Of a DNA stretch of 64,000 bases, positions 1-10,730 are shown one piece after another (within the stretch, counting starts at the first letter, position 1; the number at the start of each line of letters is the position of its first letter). The notes below the pieces were generated by a model that made no database searches, was not told the DNA's origin, and saw only the letters and a list, made by a program, of their open reading frames with translations. The translations under genes were made by a program, and so were the position numbers. This stretch comes from Castor canadensis (taxonomy: Eukaryota > Chordata > Mammalia > Rodentia > Castoridae). The stretch is taken from the NCBI RefSeq assembly GCF_047511655.1, contig NC_133389.1, positions 39,415,295-39,479,294 of the forward strand. Reading direction: 5' to 3'.

Positions 1-382
1 AAATGACATCGCATTTTGATAAAAAACATACTATTAATAATTATGATTTTAATTCAATCCCAAAGAAGTATTTTGAAACTTGGAGTATTCATAGGAATTT
101 TTTATAGCTTTAAATTTCAATTATTTGATGATATAGTTCCTTGTGATTTTTGTCATAAAATTAGGAGTTCAAAGAATTGAATTCTCATTTCCATCTATTT
201 ATTGATGTGAATAAGAATAAATGGTACTGACATCAGTGAAAATTAAAAATATGAAGAGACTTTGTTGAGTGCTGTCTCATTCTAGTAATAAGTATTATCC
301 ATGCATGAACACAGATAATTTTTTTTAAAGTCAGAAAAGTTGGAAGACTAGTTGGTGTTGAACATTTTTGATTGTTTTTGTC
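1..382. other. AT-rich sequence, nothing recognised
   Basis: This stretch is AT-rich and holds no long open frame or recognisable repeat. It is probably intergenic or intronic sequence, or decayed repeat. Confidence 0.4.
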
Positions 383-467
383 TTTTGGTAGTGTTTGAAC
401 TCAAGGCCTCATTTGCTCACTTGCTAAGTAGGCAGGTGCTCTACCACTTGAGCCACACCCTAGCCCA
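383..467 (-). repeat. ID-like SINE fragment
   Basis: The plus strand reads as the reverse complement of the ID-like half of the B1-ID SINEs in this window: a 'GTTTGAACTCAAGGCCT' block, a 'GCAGGTGCTCTACCACTTGA' block, then 'GCCACACC'. These are the decayed B box and A box of a tRNA-derived promoter. An extra 'CATTTGCTCACTTGCTAAGT' segment suggests a small internal duplication. Confidence 0.75.
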
Positions 468-985
468 GTGCTGAACATTTCTTAAAAAGCATATTGAGAA
501 AAAAAGAGACTTGTGGTCTTCAGGTCATAAGAAGGAAGCTGGGTGCAGAAAGGGGACACCATGGGACTCCAAGATTTCAGTTTTAACTCTCTTGTTGGTA
601 TTCCTGGCAGGTAAGATCACTCTTCCTGAGCCTAGCAGGAAAAGATGTCCTTCCCAGACACAGCTACCAAGGGACATAAGGCCCTGAGTGTTTCCTGGAG
701 TATAGAGGGGAACTAGTTAGACTGAACCAAGCCTCTGTGCACCACGGGAACCAAACACAGAAGGTGGTATGCTCACCTTCTGGAGAAAAGGAATAGGGTT
801 GATTTGTGCATTGAACAAATTTATATTAAACCTTCTTTGTGTGCCAGGAACAATGCAGGCAGGCAATGAGTTCTCTTAGTGGAAAATACTTCTAAAAACA
901 ATACCCACCACAATTACCATGTTGTATGATGAGTACTTCTTCCTTATTCCATTTGACTTTCTAATAAGGCCAAATGTTCTATTCC
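468..985. other. Repeat-poor stretch with a possible short first exon
   Basis: No repeat is recognised here. The only notable signal is an ATG at 561 in good initiation context (A at -3, G at +4) followed 50 bp later by a consensus splice donor (CAG|GTAAGA, GT at 611). One of the other reading frames through these 50 bases encodes a run of hydrophobic residues. No matching downstream exon was recognised, so no gene is called. Confidence 0.3.
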
Positions 986-1818
986 CTTCAAGAATGTCTT
1001 TGTGATTCTGGGTCTTTTGCTCTTCCATGGGAATTTCCAAGTTAGCTTGGTGTCACAAATTTTGATTAGCATTGTATTAAAATCATTAACTTAATGGGTG
1101 CTGATATTGATTCTATCGTCCATAAAAATAGCATAACTGTTTCTTCAGGTTTTCTATTACATCCTTAATAAAGTTGTACATTTTTCTTCATGGAGATTTT
1201 GGATATATTTTATTATATTTGATTCTAGGTATTTCACAGTTTTTCTTGTCATTTAAAATATTATATATAAAATATGTGTAATGATATATGTGTAAGTATA
1301 TATACTATTGTTGATTTGTGGGGATTTTTATAATTGTCTTGTATTTATCAACATTGCTAAACTTTCTAATTATTTCTAATAGTTTGTTGATTCTCTTTGA
1401 AGATAATCATAGAACGTGACAATAATGTTAATCTTGGCTTCTTTCTAAGACTTGTTTCCTGGTCTTCTTGTGTTGGTGAGAAAGTCCAGGACAATGTTGG
1501 TTGGACCTATTAATAGTGGGTATCCTTCTCTTATTTTAATCAATCTTTTGGTGGTATTGGGGTTTGAACTCAGGGCCTCACAATATCTAGGCAGGCACTC
1601 TACCACTGGAGCCACTCCACTAGTCCTCTTTATCTTATTTTAGCTTAAATGAATGACTTTAACACTGTACTTTGAAAAATGGTATTTGGTTTTAGGTTGA
1701 TACCAGACATCAGGTTAAGAAAGCTCTTCTAATTCTCATTTAATAATAGTATTTATCATGAATGGGTGTTGAATATTATCAAATACTTTTTGTGAATTTA
1801 TTGAAATCATACTATATT
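986..1818 (-). repeat. Old L1 ORF2 fragment, left part
   Basis: On the minus strand this resembles a heavily decayed L1 ORF2 reverse-transcriptase region. On the plus strand it runs through the typical T-rich sequence ending near 'TTTATTGAAATCATACTAT'. The same L1 resumes at about 4522, after the half-L1, with the block that normally follows (frequent T, 'GTTAGTGTAATGAATTA', then 'CTTGTTAGCACTGC'). It carries an ID-like SINE at 1548-1627. The family is an old mammalian L1; the subfamily cannot be named by eye. Confidence 0.6.
1548..1627 (-). repeat. ID-like SINE inside old L1
   Basis: It contains the reverse-complement ID signature: 'GGGTTTGAACTCAGGGCCTC', 'GGCAGGCACTCTACCACT', then 'GAGCCACTCCAC'. 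It lies within the old L1 and is therefore younger than it. Confidence 0.8.
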
Positions 1819-1849
1819 TTTTCTTTTTTTAAAACTTTTTATTGTTTTA

Positions 1850-3116
1850 TTATTCTTGCTTTTTCTTTTCCTGTAGTTTGGTGCTGCCTGCCCTTTCATG
1901 GTTAATTTGGGTTTCACTTTCTGTGTGCAGAATCCCTTGAAGAATCTTTTGTAGTGGTGGCTTTGTGGTCACATATTGTTTTAGTTTCTGCTTATCATGG
2001 AAGACTTTTATTGCTCCATCTATTTTGAATGATAGTTTTGCTGGGTAGAATATCCTGGGGTTGAAGTTATTTTCATTCAGTGCCTGGATGATCTCACCCC
2101 ATGCTCTTCTTGGTTTTAATGTTTCTTTTGAGAAGTCTGCTGTGATTTTGATGGGTTTACCTTTGTATATTATTTGTTTTTTCTCTCTTACAGCCTTCAA
2201 TATTCTTTCCCTAGTTTCTGAACTTGTTGTTTTAATGATGATATGTCATGGGGTAGTTCTATTTTGATCTGATCTGTTTGGTGTCCTGGAGGCCTCTTGC
2301 ATCTGTATGGGAAAATCTTTCTCTAGATTTGGGAAATTTTCTGTTATTATTTTGTTGAATATATTATGCATTCCCTTTGCTTGCACCTCTTCTTCTTCGA
2401 TGCCCATGGTTCTCAAGTTTGGTCTTTTGATGGAGTCAGTGAGTTCTTGCATTTTCTTTTCACAGGTCTTGAGTTGTTTAATTAATAGTTCTTCAGTTTT
2501 TCCTTTAATTACCATTTCATCCTTGAGTTCTGTGATTCTGTCTTCTGTTTGTTCTATTCTGCTGGATTAGCCTTCTGTTTTGTTTTGCAATTCTGTTTCA
2601 TTCTTTTTTCTGAGGTTTTCCATATCCGGGGTGGGTTTCCTCTTTAATGTTGTCTATTTTTGTCCTAAGTTCATTTATCTCTTTATTAATCGTGTTCTCT
2701 CTTTCACTTTGGTGTTTATACAGTGCTTCTATGGTTTCCTTTATTTCTTCTTTTGCTTTTTCATATTCTCTATTTTTGTTGTCTTGGAATTTCTTGAGTG
2801 TCTCCTGTACATTTTTGTTGACCATATCCAGTATCATCTCTATAAAATTCTCGTTGAGTACCTGCAGTATGTCTTCTTTTAAATTATTCTTGTGGGCTTA
2901 TTATTCATTGGGTTCTTTGGCATAGTTTATCTTCATTTTGTTGGAGTCTGGATCTGAGTATCTGTTTTCTTCATTTCCCTCTGGTTCCTGTACTGATTTT
3001 TTGTTGTGGGGAAACTGGTTTCCTTGTTTTTTCTGTCTTCCCGTCATTTCCCCTGGTGTTGTTATTTTCCCTGTACTGTGTGCAATTAAGTATTTTTTGG
3101 CTTCTAATAATAGCAC
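1850..3116 (-). pseudogene. L1 ORF1 (RNA-binding chaperone), frameshifted
   Basis: ORF1p binds L1 RNA as a coiled-coil trimer and is needed for retrotransposition. Four minus-strand open pieces in different frames cover it: 2901-3116 (N-terminal, lysine-rich), 2598-2837 (heptad-like Ile/Leu spacing with Lys and Glu, the coiled coil), 2246-2515 (RNA-recognition-like part with 'ENFPNLE') and 1850-2200 (C-terminal domain with 'KPIKITADFS' and 'RRAWGEIIQALNE'). The frame breaks mean no intact ORF1p is made. The gene ends almost where the element ends, which is the unusual point. Confidence 0.8.
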
Positions 3117-3129
3117 TAGTGATATTTAG

Positions 3130-4521
3130 AATGGAAGGGGGAGAAGGGATGGAAAGCAAAAAAGTTAAAGGAAACGGGAAAAACAAATAATCAAGTAGAA
3201 AAAAAACAAAACAAACAAAAAAGTTTCAAAAATATAAACAGGGAGAGACAGTGTACTAATCAACTGTAAGCTGACATGGCATTAGAGAGACAGAGAGAGA
3301 ATTGAAAATAAAAAATGAAAAGAATAAAGATAAGAATAAAAATAAAAAATAAGTAAATGAAAGAAAAAAATATATAAATAAAATAAAACAAAATAAAAAA
3401 TAGAAAAAAAAACCCTCAAAGTTCAAATGCAATGAAATTTCAGTCTTAATAATTTTGGGTTCATCCCTCAGCCTCCAATCCTGGAGATGGTGCCTCAGAT
3501 GTTGTTCTGGAGTTTTCTCATCAAAGGGGACGCATAAAATAGAACAAAACTGCACACACACAAAAAAACCCCCACAAAGTGTCCCAAGTTCAAATGCAAT
3601 AGAGTTTCAGTAAGTTTTTCCGCTTGCAGGTGTAATTCGGTTGTTCTTTAATCAAAGGTAGGGAGACAAATGAAAAAAGAGTCTGGAGACAGTTCTGAGA
3701 ATGGTATCTGCAGCTGTGACTTGCCTGCCCGCTGTTGTCAGCCTGCTGTTGCTGGCAGTGTTATTTGTGCAGATCTCAGGGGTGAGCTTAGCACTCACCT
3801 GGCCCCACAGGCTTTGTTTACTCAGAGTTCTCCTGGGCGCGAGCTGCTGCTACAAGCTTTCCCCTTTCCAAGCACACTGGGGGAGTTGACACTGCACCCG
3901 TTTTCTCTGGCCTGTGTGTTTGTTTACAGCTCATGTGGGAGGTGGGTCTTCCCCCCTCTCCTGTGCAGTTTTCCTCCCTCTGCCACTCTCACATGCTTTC
4001 CTGCTCCTGGTTGCTGGGTGTGCGCCCCGGCTCCTGCCCTCTCCAGCCTGGCCTGGCTTGTTTATTTACAGTTCCTGGAAGGATTCCCCTTCCCCGCCTT
4101 CAGCACTCAGGGTGCCCCACCCTCTTGGCTATGTGTCTTTATTGTTCTTATTACTTATTACTTATTTACTTAGCTTATTACTCAGTTTCTGTTTTTTCTC
4201 CAGGTGGGGGTTGGTCTGTCCAGGGGGCTATGCTGATCTGGCCCAGGTTGTCTGTGGAAGTATCGTGTACCACTTAGCTCACCTTGTCCGCGTCTTCCCA
4301 AGCTGTCTGGGCGCGGGCATCTGGCGGCCTGGGGGCCCTCCTGGTTTCTCTGTTTAACCTGAAGTGGAGATGCTCTGCGCAGGCTGGAAGTGTGGAGGGG
4401 TCAAAGTTTTGCCTTTTCTCGGTGGCCTTGCCTGCAAGGTGTGTCTCCAGCATCTCTCCAAGATTTCACTTAAGGAGGCTCACTTTCTGCTTCCTTCCTC
4501 TAGCAGCCATCTTGGAATTCC
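3130..4521 (-). promoter_or_regulatory. L1 5' UTR of the half-L1
   Basis: This is the region upstream of ORF1 on the minus strand and is homologous to 14750-16081. L1 5' UTRs carry an internal RNA polymerase II promoter; that role is inferred from the family. It holds an A-rich low-complexity block at 3300-3410 and two related units starting with 'AAGTTCAAATGCAAT' (about 3418-3530 and 3588-3660). The upstream-most part is GC-richer. Long antisense open frames cross 3670-4357 on the plus strand. Confidence 0.65.
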
Positions 4522-4668
4522 TCTATTTTTTCATTTGACTGTTAGTGTAATGAATTATATTAGTAGGTTTCTAATATTAAGCTACCATGAAACATCCTTG
4601 TTAGCACTGCTGAAGTGAACTTTATTTGATCATGGCATAAGTGTATATGCACATCCCATAACATTCAG
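4522..4668 (-). repeat. Old L1 ORF2 fragment, right part
   Basis: The continuation of the old L1 interrupted by the half-L1. Together with 986-1818 it forms one decayed ORF2 segment on the minus strand. Its right edge is unclear. Confidence 0.5.
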
Positions 4669-4702
4669 AGTATCTCGTGAAAATCCTGTATCTCGTGAAA
4701 AT
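4669..4702. repeat. Short tandem duplication
   Basis: The block 'GTATCTCGTGAAAATCCT' is followed at once by a second 'GTATCTCGTGAAAAT', giving two copies of a unit of about 18 bp. It is probably a replication-slippage product. Confidence 0.7.
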
Positions 4703-4771
4703 GGTACCTTATATAGCAGAAGGAACTTTCTAAAAGAATTAAAGTTACAGACTTTAAAAGGGGCAGGTTCA

Positions 4772-4850
4772 TGTTATGGTTTGGATTTTAAGTGTGTTTC
4801 CCAGCTGATGATGCTTTGGGGGAGCTGATGAAATCTTTGGAGGTGGAAGA
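4772..4850 (+). repeat. MaLR-like repeat, left piece split by the provirus
   Basis: It starts with 'TGTTATGGTTTGGATTT', typical of one end of MaLR-type (non-autonomous LTR) elements. It stops where the provirus begins and resumes at 19748. Joining 'TTTGGAGGTGGAAG' on the left to 'GAAGTGAGGTCATTGGGGG' on the right restores the expected order of this repeat. A second copy lies in reverse at 37524-37902. The exact family name is uncertain. Confidence 0.65.
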
Positions 4851-5271
4851 TCTTGGAATTAAAGACCCTCTGGTGCTGAAAACAGACACACAAGAGAGAG
4901 AAAATCTTGACAGTTTCTTTTGATCAAAAGGGTACAGGCATGTATTCACTCCAGCTGAGTGGACATGTGACCACAAAATGGCTGACAGAGGCTTCTCCTA
5001 TATCTCTGACACAGTGTACCTGCCCCTTACCTGGGATTTGTCCAGGTCAAAGGTTCACAATCTTTCTGGATTGGCTAAAAGCCTTGGGGGGTGGATTAGG
5101 ACATGCAATTTGGAGGACAATTTTCGTAGGCAATGGGGTTGTACAAGAATCTGGAAGAAGAAACAGGAACTCTTTAAACAATGCAAGTCACCTAAGATGG
5201 TGACCTGAGGAATTTTAAGTAATCTTCAGAGGGTGGCATATATTTTGATAGAAAAGATCACTTTTCTTACA
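4851..5271 (-). repeat. 3' LTR of the provirus
   Basis: This aligns along its length with 19341-19747, sharing for example 'GAGTGGACATGTGACCACAA' and 'GGACATGCAATTTGGAGGAC'. Relative to the other LTR it carries about 15 extra bases near 4864-4879. The terminal TG is TC here (4851) and the other terminus, CTTACA, is normal. The AATAAA signal seen on the minus strand of the 5' LTR has become AAGAAA here (4914-4919), so this copy has lost that site. Confidence 0.85.
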
Positions 5272-5286
5272 ATTTCCCCCTCTTTT
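5272..5286 (-). other. Polypurine tract of the provirus
   Basis: Directly beside the LTR end, the minus strand reads AAAAGAGGGGGAAAT, a classic gammaretroviral-type polypurine tract, which primes plus-strand DNA synthesis. Its position fixes the inner edge of the 3' LTR at 5271. Confidence 0.85.
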
Positions 5287-5289
5287 AAT

Positions 5290-7250
5290 TTAAATTCTTT
5301 TCTTCAAATTCATTTAGGAGCCATTGGCTCTCATGTTTCTGTGTTTCTAATAGGAACAAATTATTTGGGTAAGGCATGGATAATTGTTTGCTGAGGAATG
5401 TCTCAATTAACTGCTGTATTAGTTCTCAGACACAAGGGATTATGTAACATCTTACTAAAATTAAAATTCCAGCCATTATGACCAAGGAGGTTAAGATTGA
5501 GGTCATCCAGCCCTTCCATCTCCCAAACCATTTCTCCACTTAGTGAAGGGATCATTAATCCCTGTATGGCCTTAGTAATAGTTCCATTGGAAGCTGTACT
5601 ATTTGGTATATATATGCAACACAAAACTCCAATTGTTAAGCAAACTCCTCCCTTTTTGGACAACATCATGTCTATTGCTAGCCTGTTCTCTCAAGTCATC
5701 TGACTATTTGGTCCCAATTGCTCTGCTATTCCTATAATAGCATCCCTGGTATAGTTACAAACCTTTGTTGGTTATAATACATATAATTAACCCAATCAAC
5801 ATTTTAATTTATGGTGGACCACCAAAAGAGTACTGATTCAAATCCTGCTATAATCTGATTTTAAATACATTTGGCACCCCTCTAGGAGCCCCAATGGCAT
5901 CAATGTAAATATGAGGATCCAAGGAGCTGCTGTGACTGGCTGCAACAACTATGCAATGTCTCTCCTTTCCTGGGTGTTGTGACATAGGCCGGGGAGCTAA
6001 ATGCTAGGGTGAAAGGGATTGCCAACTGCACCAAAGCACAGGTGCCTGCCCAGTTACTTGGGATAATCTCAAATAAATGTCCTCCTTAGTACCATCAGAC
6101 ATTGGCTCTGCCCACTGAGAGTGTGGACTGGTTTGTGAGACTGTTTAAGGACTAGCTTTCACTGTATCCCATCAGGTTTTCCACCTTTGCCAATCATCCC
6201 CCCTGCTTGGGAAGACATGAGGTATATTTGACATCTGGAGTGGGTGGTTTAACAATCCTCAGGAGCTGACCCACAGGACCTCAGACCTCTGGGAACAGTA
6301 GTGATAATGTCTGGCAGGATTTGTTACCCTAAGTCATAGCATCCTGAAATAGAGCCAACATGCAATACATTCCATCTGGATCTGAGGAGCATCCTAATGG
6401 AAACAGGACCACCTGAGACTCTGCTCTCCCAGTTGTAACAATTGCTCTTATTTAATGTGTCGACAGAATATTTTATCTGTTCCATCCAAGCATTTGTATC
6501 CCTGTACCTGATTTCAATAATCACAGTTTGTCTTAGATCCTTGACTTCTACTTTGGTTACATGAGTTCGATTGTTGTACAAACGTGGAGGTAACGTTGGA
6601 GCGGAGATAGAACTTGGTGTCCCCTGAATGGGCTTGGGAACTAGATGGAGCTAAAAGTCACCTAAAGGGTCTGTTCCTGAGACATCTGCCCCCAACCCAT
6701 ATTTATGAAATGTGGATGGTTTTTTTGTTATATTCCAAGAGCTTTCTATGACCAATCTAAGTGGGTTACAATATTTATCTTTGCAAGAAGAAGAGGGGTT
6801 TGCCTGAAATAGCTGTAATTTTGACTATAGTCTGTTAAAAGAATTTCAATTGTTCTGGATGGTGGAAATTGGAGTCTTACCAGTGCCTCAGGTCTGGTCC
6901 AGTCCTTAGGATTGTCATAAAAGGGAGAAGTATATCCTTTATACACAGTGTTTTACCCCTCATCCATCCACTCTGGACAGATACCAGGCTTCCTGTGGGT
7001 CCCAGGATGGAGCACATATAAAAGGAGTATCTTTGGAGCTGGAGTTGGGACATAAGATCTCCACAGGGAAAGATTTGGCATGCATTGAATTCAGGTAAGG
7101 GAAAAGTACTCTGAGTTGCATTAATAATAAACACACCATTTCCCAAATGAAAGAGAAAGAATAATTCCACTATAGTCTTTTTAAGGTTAATCTGGCATCA
7201 CCTGGATGTGAGAACACAGTCCATTGTTCTTTCTGGTCAGGTGGGGGTGC
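5290..7250 (-). pseudogene. Retroviral env remnant (SU and TM)
   Basis: Env is the envelope glycoprotein, made as a surface (SU) and a transmembrane (TM) subunit. The minus strand shows broken open pieces at 6877-7170 (N-terminal SU-like), 6746-6946, 6324-6581 (SU-like with an 'NAWMEQIKYS' and 'NKSNCY' segment) and 5403-5669 (TM). The TM piece holds C-LTIGVL-CC, the CX6CC motif of gammaretrovirus-type envelopes (about 5616-5642), followed by 'IYIPN' and a short region before the expected membrane anchor. Stops and frameshifts separate the pieces. No continuous env frame exists, so a captured, functional envelope is excluded on this sequence. Confidence 0.8.
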
Positions 7251-7674
7251 CTTCTTTACCCATGTGTGATGAGTTCACCACCTCTCAAGCTGTTTTTCCC
7301 CTCCACAGCTGTTTCTGTGGCCAACAGGATTAGGAAGTGTCCTTCCCAAGCTGGCTCAAGCTCATTTTCTTTCCAGGTCTTGATCAGCACATAATCGCCA
7401 GGCTGGTGTGGGTGAATAGGAAAGTCAAGTGGAGGAGCTTGTGTTAATAATCCTTTTTCTCCTAAGAGAAAGTAAGGTAGAGGACAATCCAAGTATATAG
7501 TTTTTAAGGAAATAGTCTTTCGTTAAAAGGTAGGCACATCAGTAGCAGAGTTAAGGTAAGAGAGCCCATAAAACATTTCATAAAGGGAGAGGCCAATGTC
7601 CCTCTGAAGGGCCATCCTAATCCTGAGCAGTGCTATGGGAAAGCATTTAATCCAAGGTAATCTGGTCTCTAGTT
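7251..7674 (-). pseudogene. Retroviral pol: integrase C-terminal part
   Basis: Integrase inserts viral DNA into the host chromosome. The minus-strand frame 7256-7492 contains 'PGDYVLIKTWKE' and 'PAWEGHFLILLATETAV', the C-terminal DNA-binding domain of gammaretroviral integrases. Sequence at 7500-7674 continues the end of the catalytic core ('SLYEMFYG'-like) with frame breaks. The rest of the gene is 8.4 kb away, across the L1, from 16098 rightward. Confidence 0.85.
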
Positions 7675-7690
7675 TAGTAAACTGATTTTT
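7675..7690. repeat. L1 target-site duplication, left copy
   Basis: TAGTAAACTGATTTTT here and TAGTAAGCTGATTTTT at 16082-16097 differ at one base in 16. They flank the full-length L1 and mark its insertion point in the integrase gene. Confidence 0.9.
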
Positions 7691-8011
7691 TTTTCCTCAG
7701 AAGCTCATTTTATTTTATTTTATTTTTTAATTTTATTTATTTATATATATATTTATTTATTTATTTATATGTGCATACAATGCTTTGGTAATTTCTCCCC
7801 CCTTTCCTCACCCCCTCCCTTATTCCCAGCCCCCTCCCTCTCCCCTCACCACCTTGATACCCGGCAGAAACTATTTTGCCCTTATCTCTAATTTTTTTGA
7901 AGAGAGAGTATAAGCAATAATAGGAAGGACCAAAGGTTTTTGCTAGTTGAGCTAAGGATAGCTATACAGGGAGTTGACTCACATTGATTTCCTGTACATG
8001 TGTGTTACCTT
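7691..8011 (-). other. L1 3' end: A-rich tail and G-rich 3' UTR
   Basis: The left end has T-rich and (TTTA)n sequence at about 7710-7770, the A-rich tail on the minus strand. Then a pyrimidine-rich block (about 7795-7860) reads as a G-rich polypurine tract on the minus strand, followed by the conserved 'GCAGAAACTATTTTGCCC' block. G-rich 3' UTR tracts are a known trait of mammalian L1s. Confidence 0.8.
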
Positions 8012-10730
8012 CTAGGTTAATGCTTCTTGATCTAACCTTTTCTCTAGTTCCTGGTCCCCTTCTCCTATTGGCCTCAGTTGCTTTAAAGTATCTGCTTTAG
8101 GTTCTCTGCGTTGAGGGCAACAAATGCTAGCTAATTTTTTAGGTGTCTTACCTATCCTCACACCTCCCTTGTGTGCTCTTGCTTTTATCATGTGCTCAAA
8201 GTCCAATCCCCTTGTTATGTTTGTCCTTGATCTAAGGTCCAGATACGAGGGAGACCATACGATTTTTTGGTCTTTTGGGCCAGGCTAACCTCACTCAGAA
8301 TGATGTTCTCCAATTCCATCCATTTACCAGCGAATGATAACATTTTGTTCTTATTCATGGCTGCATAAAATTCCATTGTGTATAAATACCACATTTTCTT
8401 AATCCATTCTTCATTAGTGGGGCATCTTGGCTGTTTCCATAACTTTGCTATTCTGAACAGTGCTGCAATAAACATGGGTATGCAGGTACCTCTGGAGTAA
8501 CCTGTGTCACAGTCTTTTGGATATATCCCCAAGAGTGGTATTGCAGGAACATATGGTAGATCAATGTTTAGCTTTTTAAGTAGCCTCCAAATTTTTTTTC
8601 CAGAGTGGCTGTACTAGTTTACATTCCCACCAACAGTGTAAGAGGGTTCCTTTTTCCCCGAATCCTCACCAACACCTATTGTTGGTGGTGTTGCTAATGA
8701 TGGCTATTCTAACAGGGGTGAGGTGGAATCTTAGCATGGTTTTAATTTGCATTTCCTTTATTGCAAGAGATGGTGAGCATTTTTTCATGTGTTTTTTGGC
8801 CATTTGAATTTCTTCTTTTGAGAAAGTTCTGTTTAGTTCACGTGCCCATTTCTTTATTGGTTCATTAGTTTTGGGAGAATTTAGTTTTTTAAGTTCCCTA
8901 TATATTCTGGTTATCAGTCCTTTGTCTGATGTGTAGCTGGCAAATATTTTCTCCCACTCTGTGGGTGTTCTCTTCAGTTTAGAGACCATTTCTTTTGATG
9001 AACAGAAGCTTTTTAGCTTTATGAAGTCCCATTTATCTATGCTATCTCTTAGTTGCTGTGCTGCTTGGGTTTCATTGAGAAAGTTCTTACCTATACCTAC
9101 TAACTCCAGAGTATTTCCTACTCTTTCCTGTATCAACTTTAGAGTTTGTGGTCTGATATTAAGATCCTTGATCCATTTTGAGTTAATCTTGGTATAGGGT
9201 GATATACATGGATCTATTTCAGTTTTTTTGCAGACTGCTAACCAGTTTTCCCAGCAGTTTTTGTTGAAGAGGCTGCTATTTCTCCATCGTATATTTTTAG
9301 CTCCTTTGTCAAAGACAAATTGGTTATAGTTGTGTGGGTTCATATCTGGATCCTCTATTCTGTTCCACTGGTCTTCATGTCTGTTTTTGTGCCAGTACCA
9401 TGCTGTTTTTATTGTTATTGCTTTGTAATATAGTTTGACATCAGGTATTTTGATACCTCCAGCATTGTTCTTTTGACTGAGTATTGCCTTGGCTATTCGT
9501 GGCCTCTTGTGTTTCCATATAAATTTCATGGTAGATTTTTCAATTTCTTTAATGAATGTCATTGGAATTTTGATGGGAATTGCATTAAACATGTAGATTA
9601 CTTTGGAAGTATAGACATTTTTACTATGTTGATTCTACCAATCCATGAGCATGGTAGATCTCTCCACTTTCTATAGTCTTCCTCAATCTTTTTCTTCAGA
9701 AGTTTATAGTTTTCCTTGTAGAGGTTGTTCACATCCTTTGTTAGGTTTACACCTAGGTATTTGATTTTTTTTTTGAGTCTATTGTAAATGGAATTGTTTT
9801 CTTATATTCTTTCTCAGTTTGTTCATTATTAGTGTATAGAAATGCTAATGATTTGTCTATATTGATTTTATATCCTGCTACCTTGCTATAGCTATTGATG
9901 GTGTCTAGGAGCTTCTGAGTAGAGTTTTTTGAGTCTTTAAGGTATAGGATCATGTCATCTGCAAATAGGGATATTTTGACAGTTTCTTTGCCTATTTGTA
10001 TTCCTTTTATTCCTTCTTCTTGCCTAATTGCTCTGGGTAGGAATTCTAGTACTATGTTGAAAAGGAGTGGAGATAGTGAACATCCTTGTCTAGTTACTGA
10101 TTCTAGGGGGAATGGGTTCAGTTTTTCTACATTAAGTATAATGCTGGCTGTAGGTTTGTCATATATAGCTTTTATAATGTTGAGGTACTTTCCTTCTATT
10201 CCTAATTTTCTTAGAGCTTTTATCATGAAATGGTGTTGGATCTTATCAAAGGCTTTTTCTGCATCTATTGAGATGATCATGTGGTTTATGTCTTTGCTTC
10301 TGTTAATGTGATTTATTACATTTATTGATTTTTGTATGTTGAACCACCCCTGCATTCCTGGGATGAAGCCTACTTGGTAGTGGTGAATGAACTTTTTGAT
10401 GTGTTGTTGAATTCGGTTTGCCATTATTTTATTGAGGATTTTTGCATCAATGTTCATTAAGGAGATTGGTCTTTAGTTCTCCTTTTTGGAGGTGTCTTTG
10501 CTTGGTTTTGGGATAAGTGTAATACTGGCTTCATAAAATGTGTTATGTAGTTTTCCTTCCCTTTCTATTTCATGGAACAGTTTAAGGAGGGTTGGTATCA
10601 GTTCTTCTTTAAAGGTCTGATATAAATCAACACAGAATCGGTCAGGTCTGTAACTTTTCTTTTTGGGGAGATTTGATTGCTGCTTCAATTTCATTTTGTG
10701 TTATAGATCTATTCAGGTGATTAATATCCT
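8012..10730 (-). pseudogene. L1 ORF2: reverse transcriptase and C-terminal region
   Basis: ORF2p is the endonuclease and reverse transcriptase of L1. The open pieces are 10473-10694 and 9753-10457 (reverse transcriptase), 8666-9592 (post-RT region) and 8215-8532 with 8012-8206 (C-terminal, 'GKWMELENIILSEVSLAQ'). The RT catalytic motif FADD is at 9954-9965 (residues 165-168 of its piece), and '[10 protein letters not shown]' and '[10 protein letters not shown]' are further RT blocks. 'NRCWRGCG'-type sequence near 8666 belongs to the cysteine-rich C-terminal region. Frameshifts separate the pieces. Whether ORF2 stops near 8220 or 8012 is unclear. Confidence 0.9.

Larger units (their letters stand above)
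1806..4533 (-). mobile_element. Half-L1: 5' UTR plus ORF1, ending just after ORF1
   Basis: On the minus strand this element has an L1 5' UTR (about 4521 to 3130), then ORF1, then an A-rich 3' end. It matches the 5' UTR and ORF1 of the full-length L1 at 13500-16081 closely. It has no ORF2: just past the ORF1 stop the minus strand shows AATAAA-like motifs and an A-rich tail (plus-strand T-runs at about 1820-1850). Flanks 'CTATATTTTTTC' (left) and 'CTCTATTTTTTC' (right) look like a target-site duplication with one mismatch, and the old L1 continues on both sides. The structure fits either premature polyadenylation of an L1 transcript or a HAL1-type half-LINE. The first and last bases are approximate. 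Confidence 0.75.

Noticed and set aside
3670..4357. Plus-strand frames of 167 and 147 codons as host genes
   Set aside because: They lie wholly inside the L1 5' UTR, antisense to it. Reported only as possible antisense frames of the repeat.
4861..4880. 3' LTR starting at the TG at 4871
   Set aside because: Sequence left of it (TTGGAATTAAA) also matches the other LTR, so the boundary was moved to 4851, with an insertion of about 15 bp in this copy.
5290..7250. A domesticated, syncytin-like envelope gene
   Set aside because: Env is broken into several frames by stops and frameshifts. No continuous coding capacity remains.
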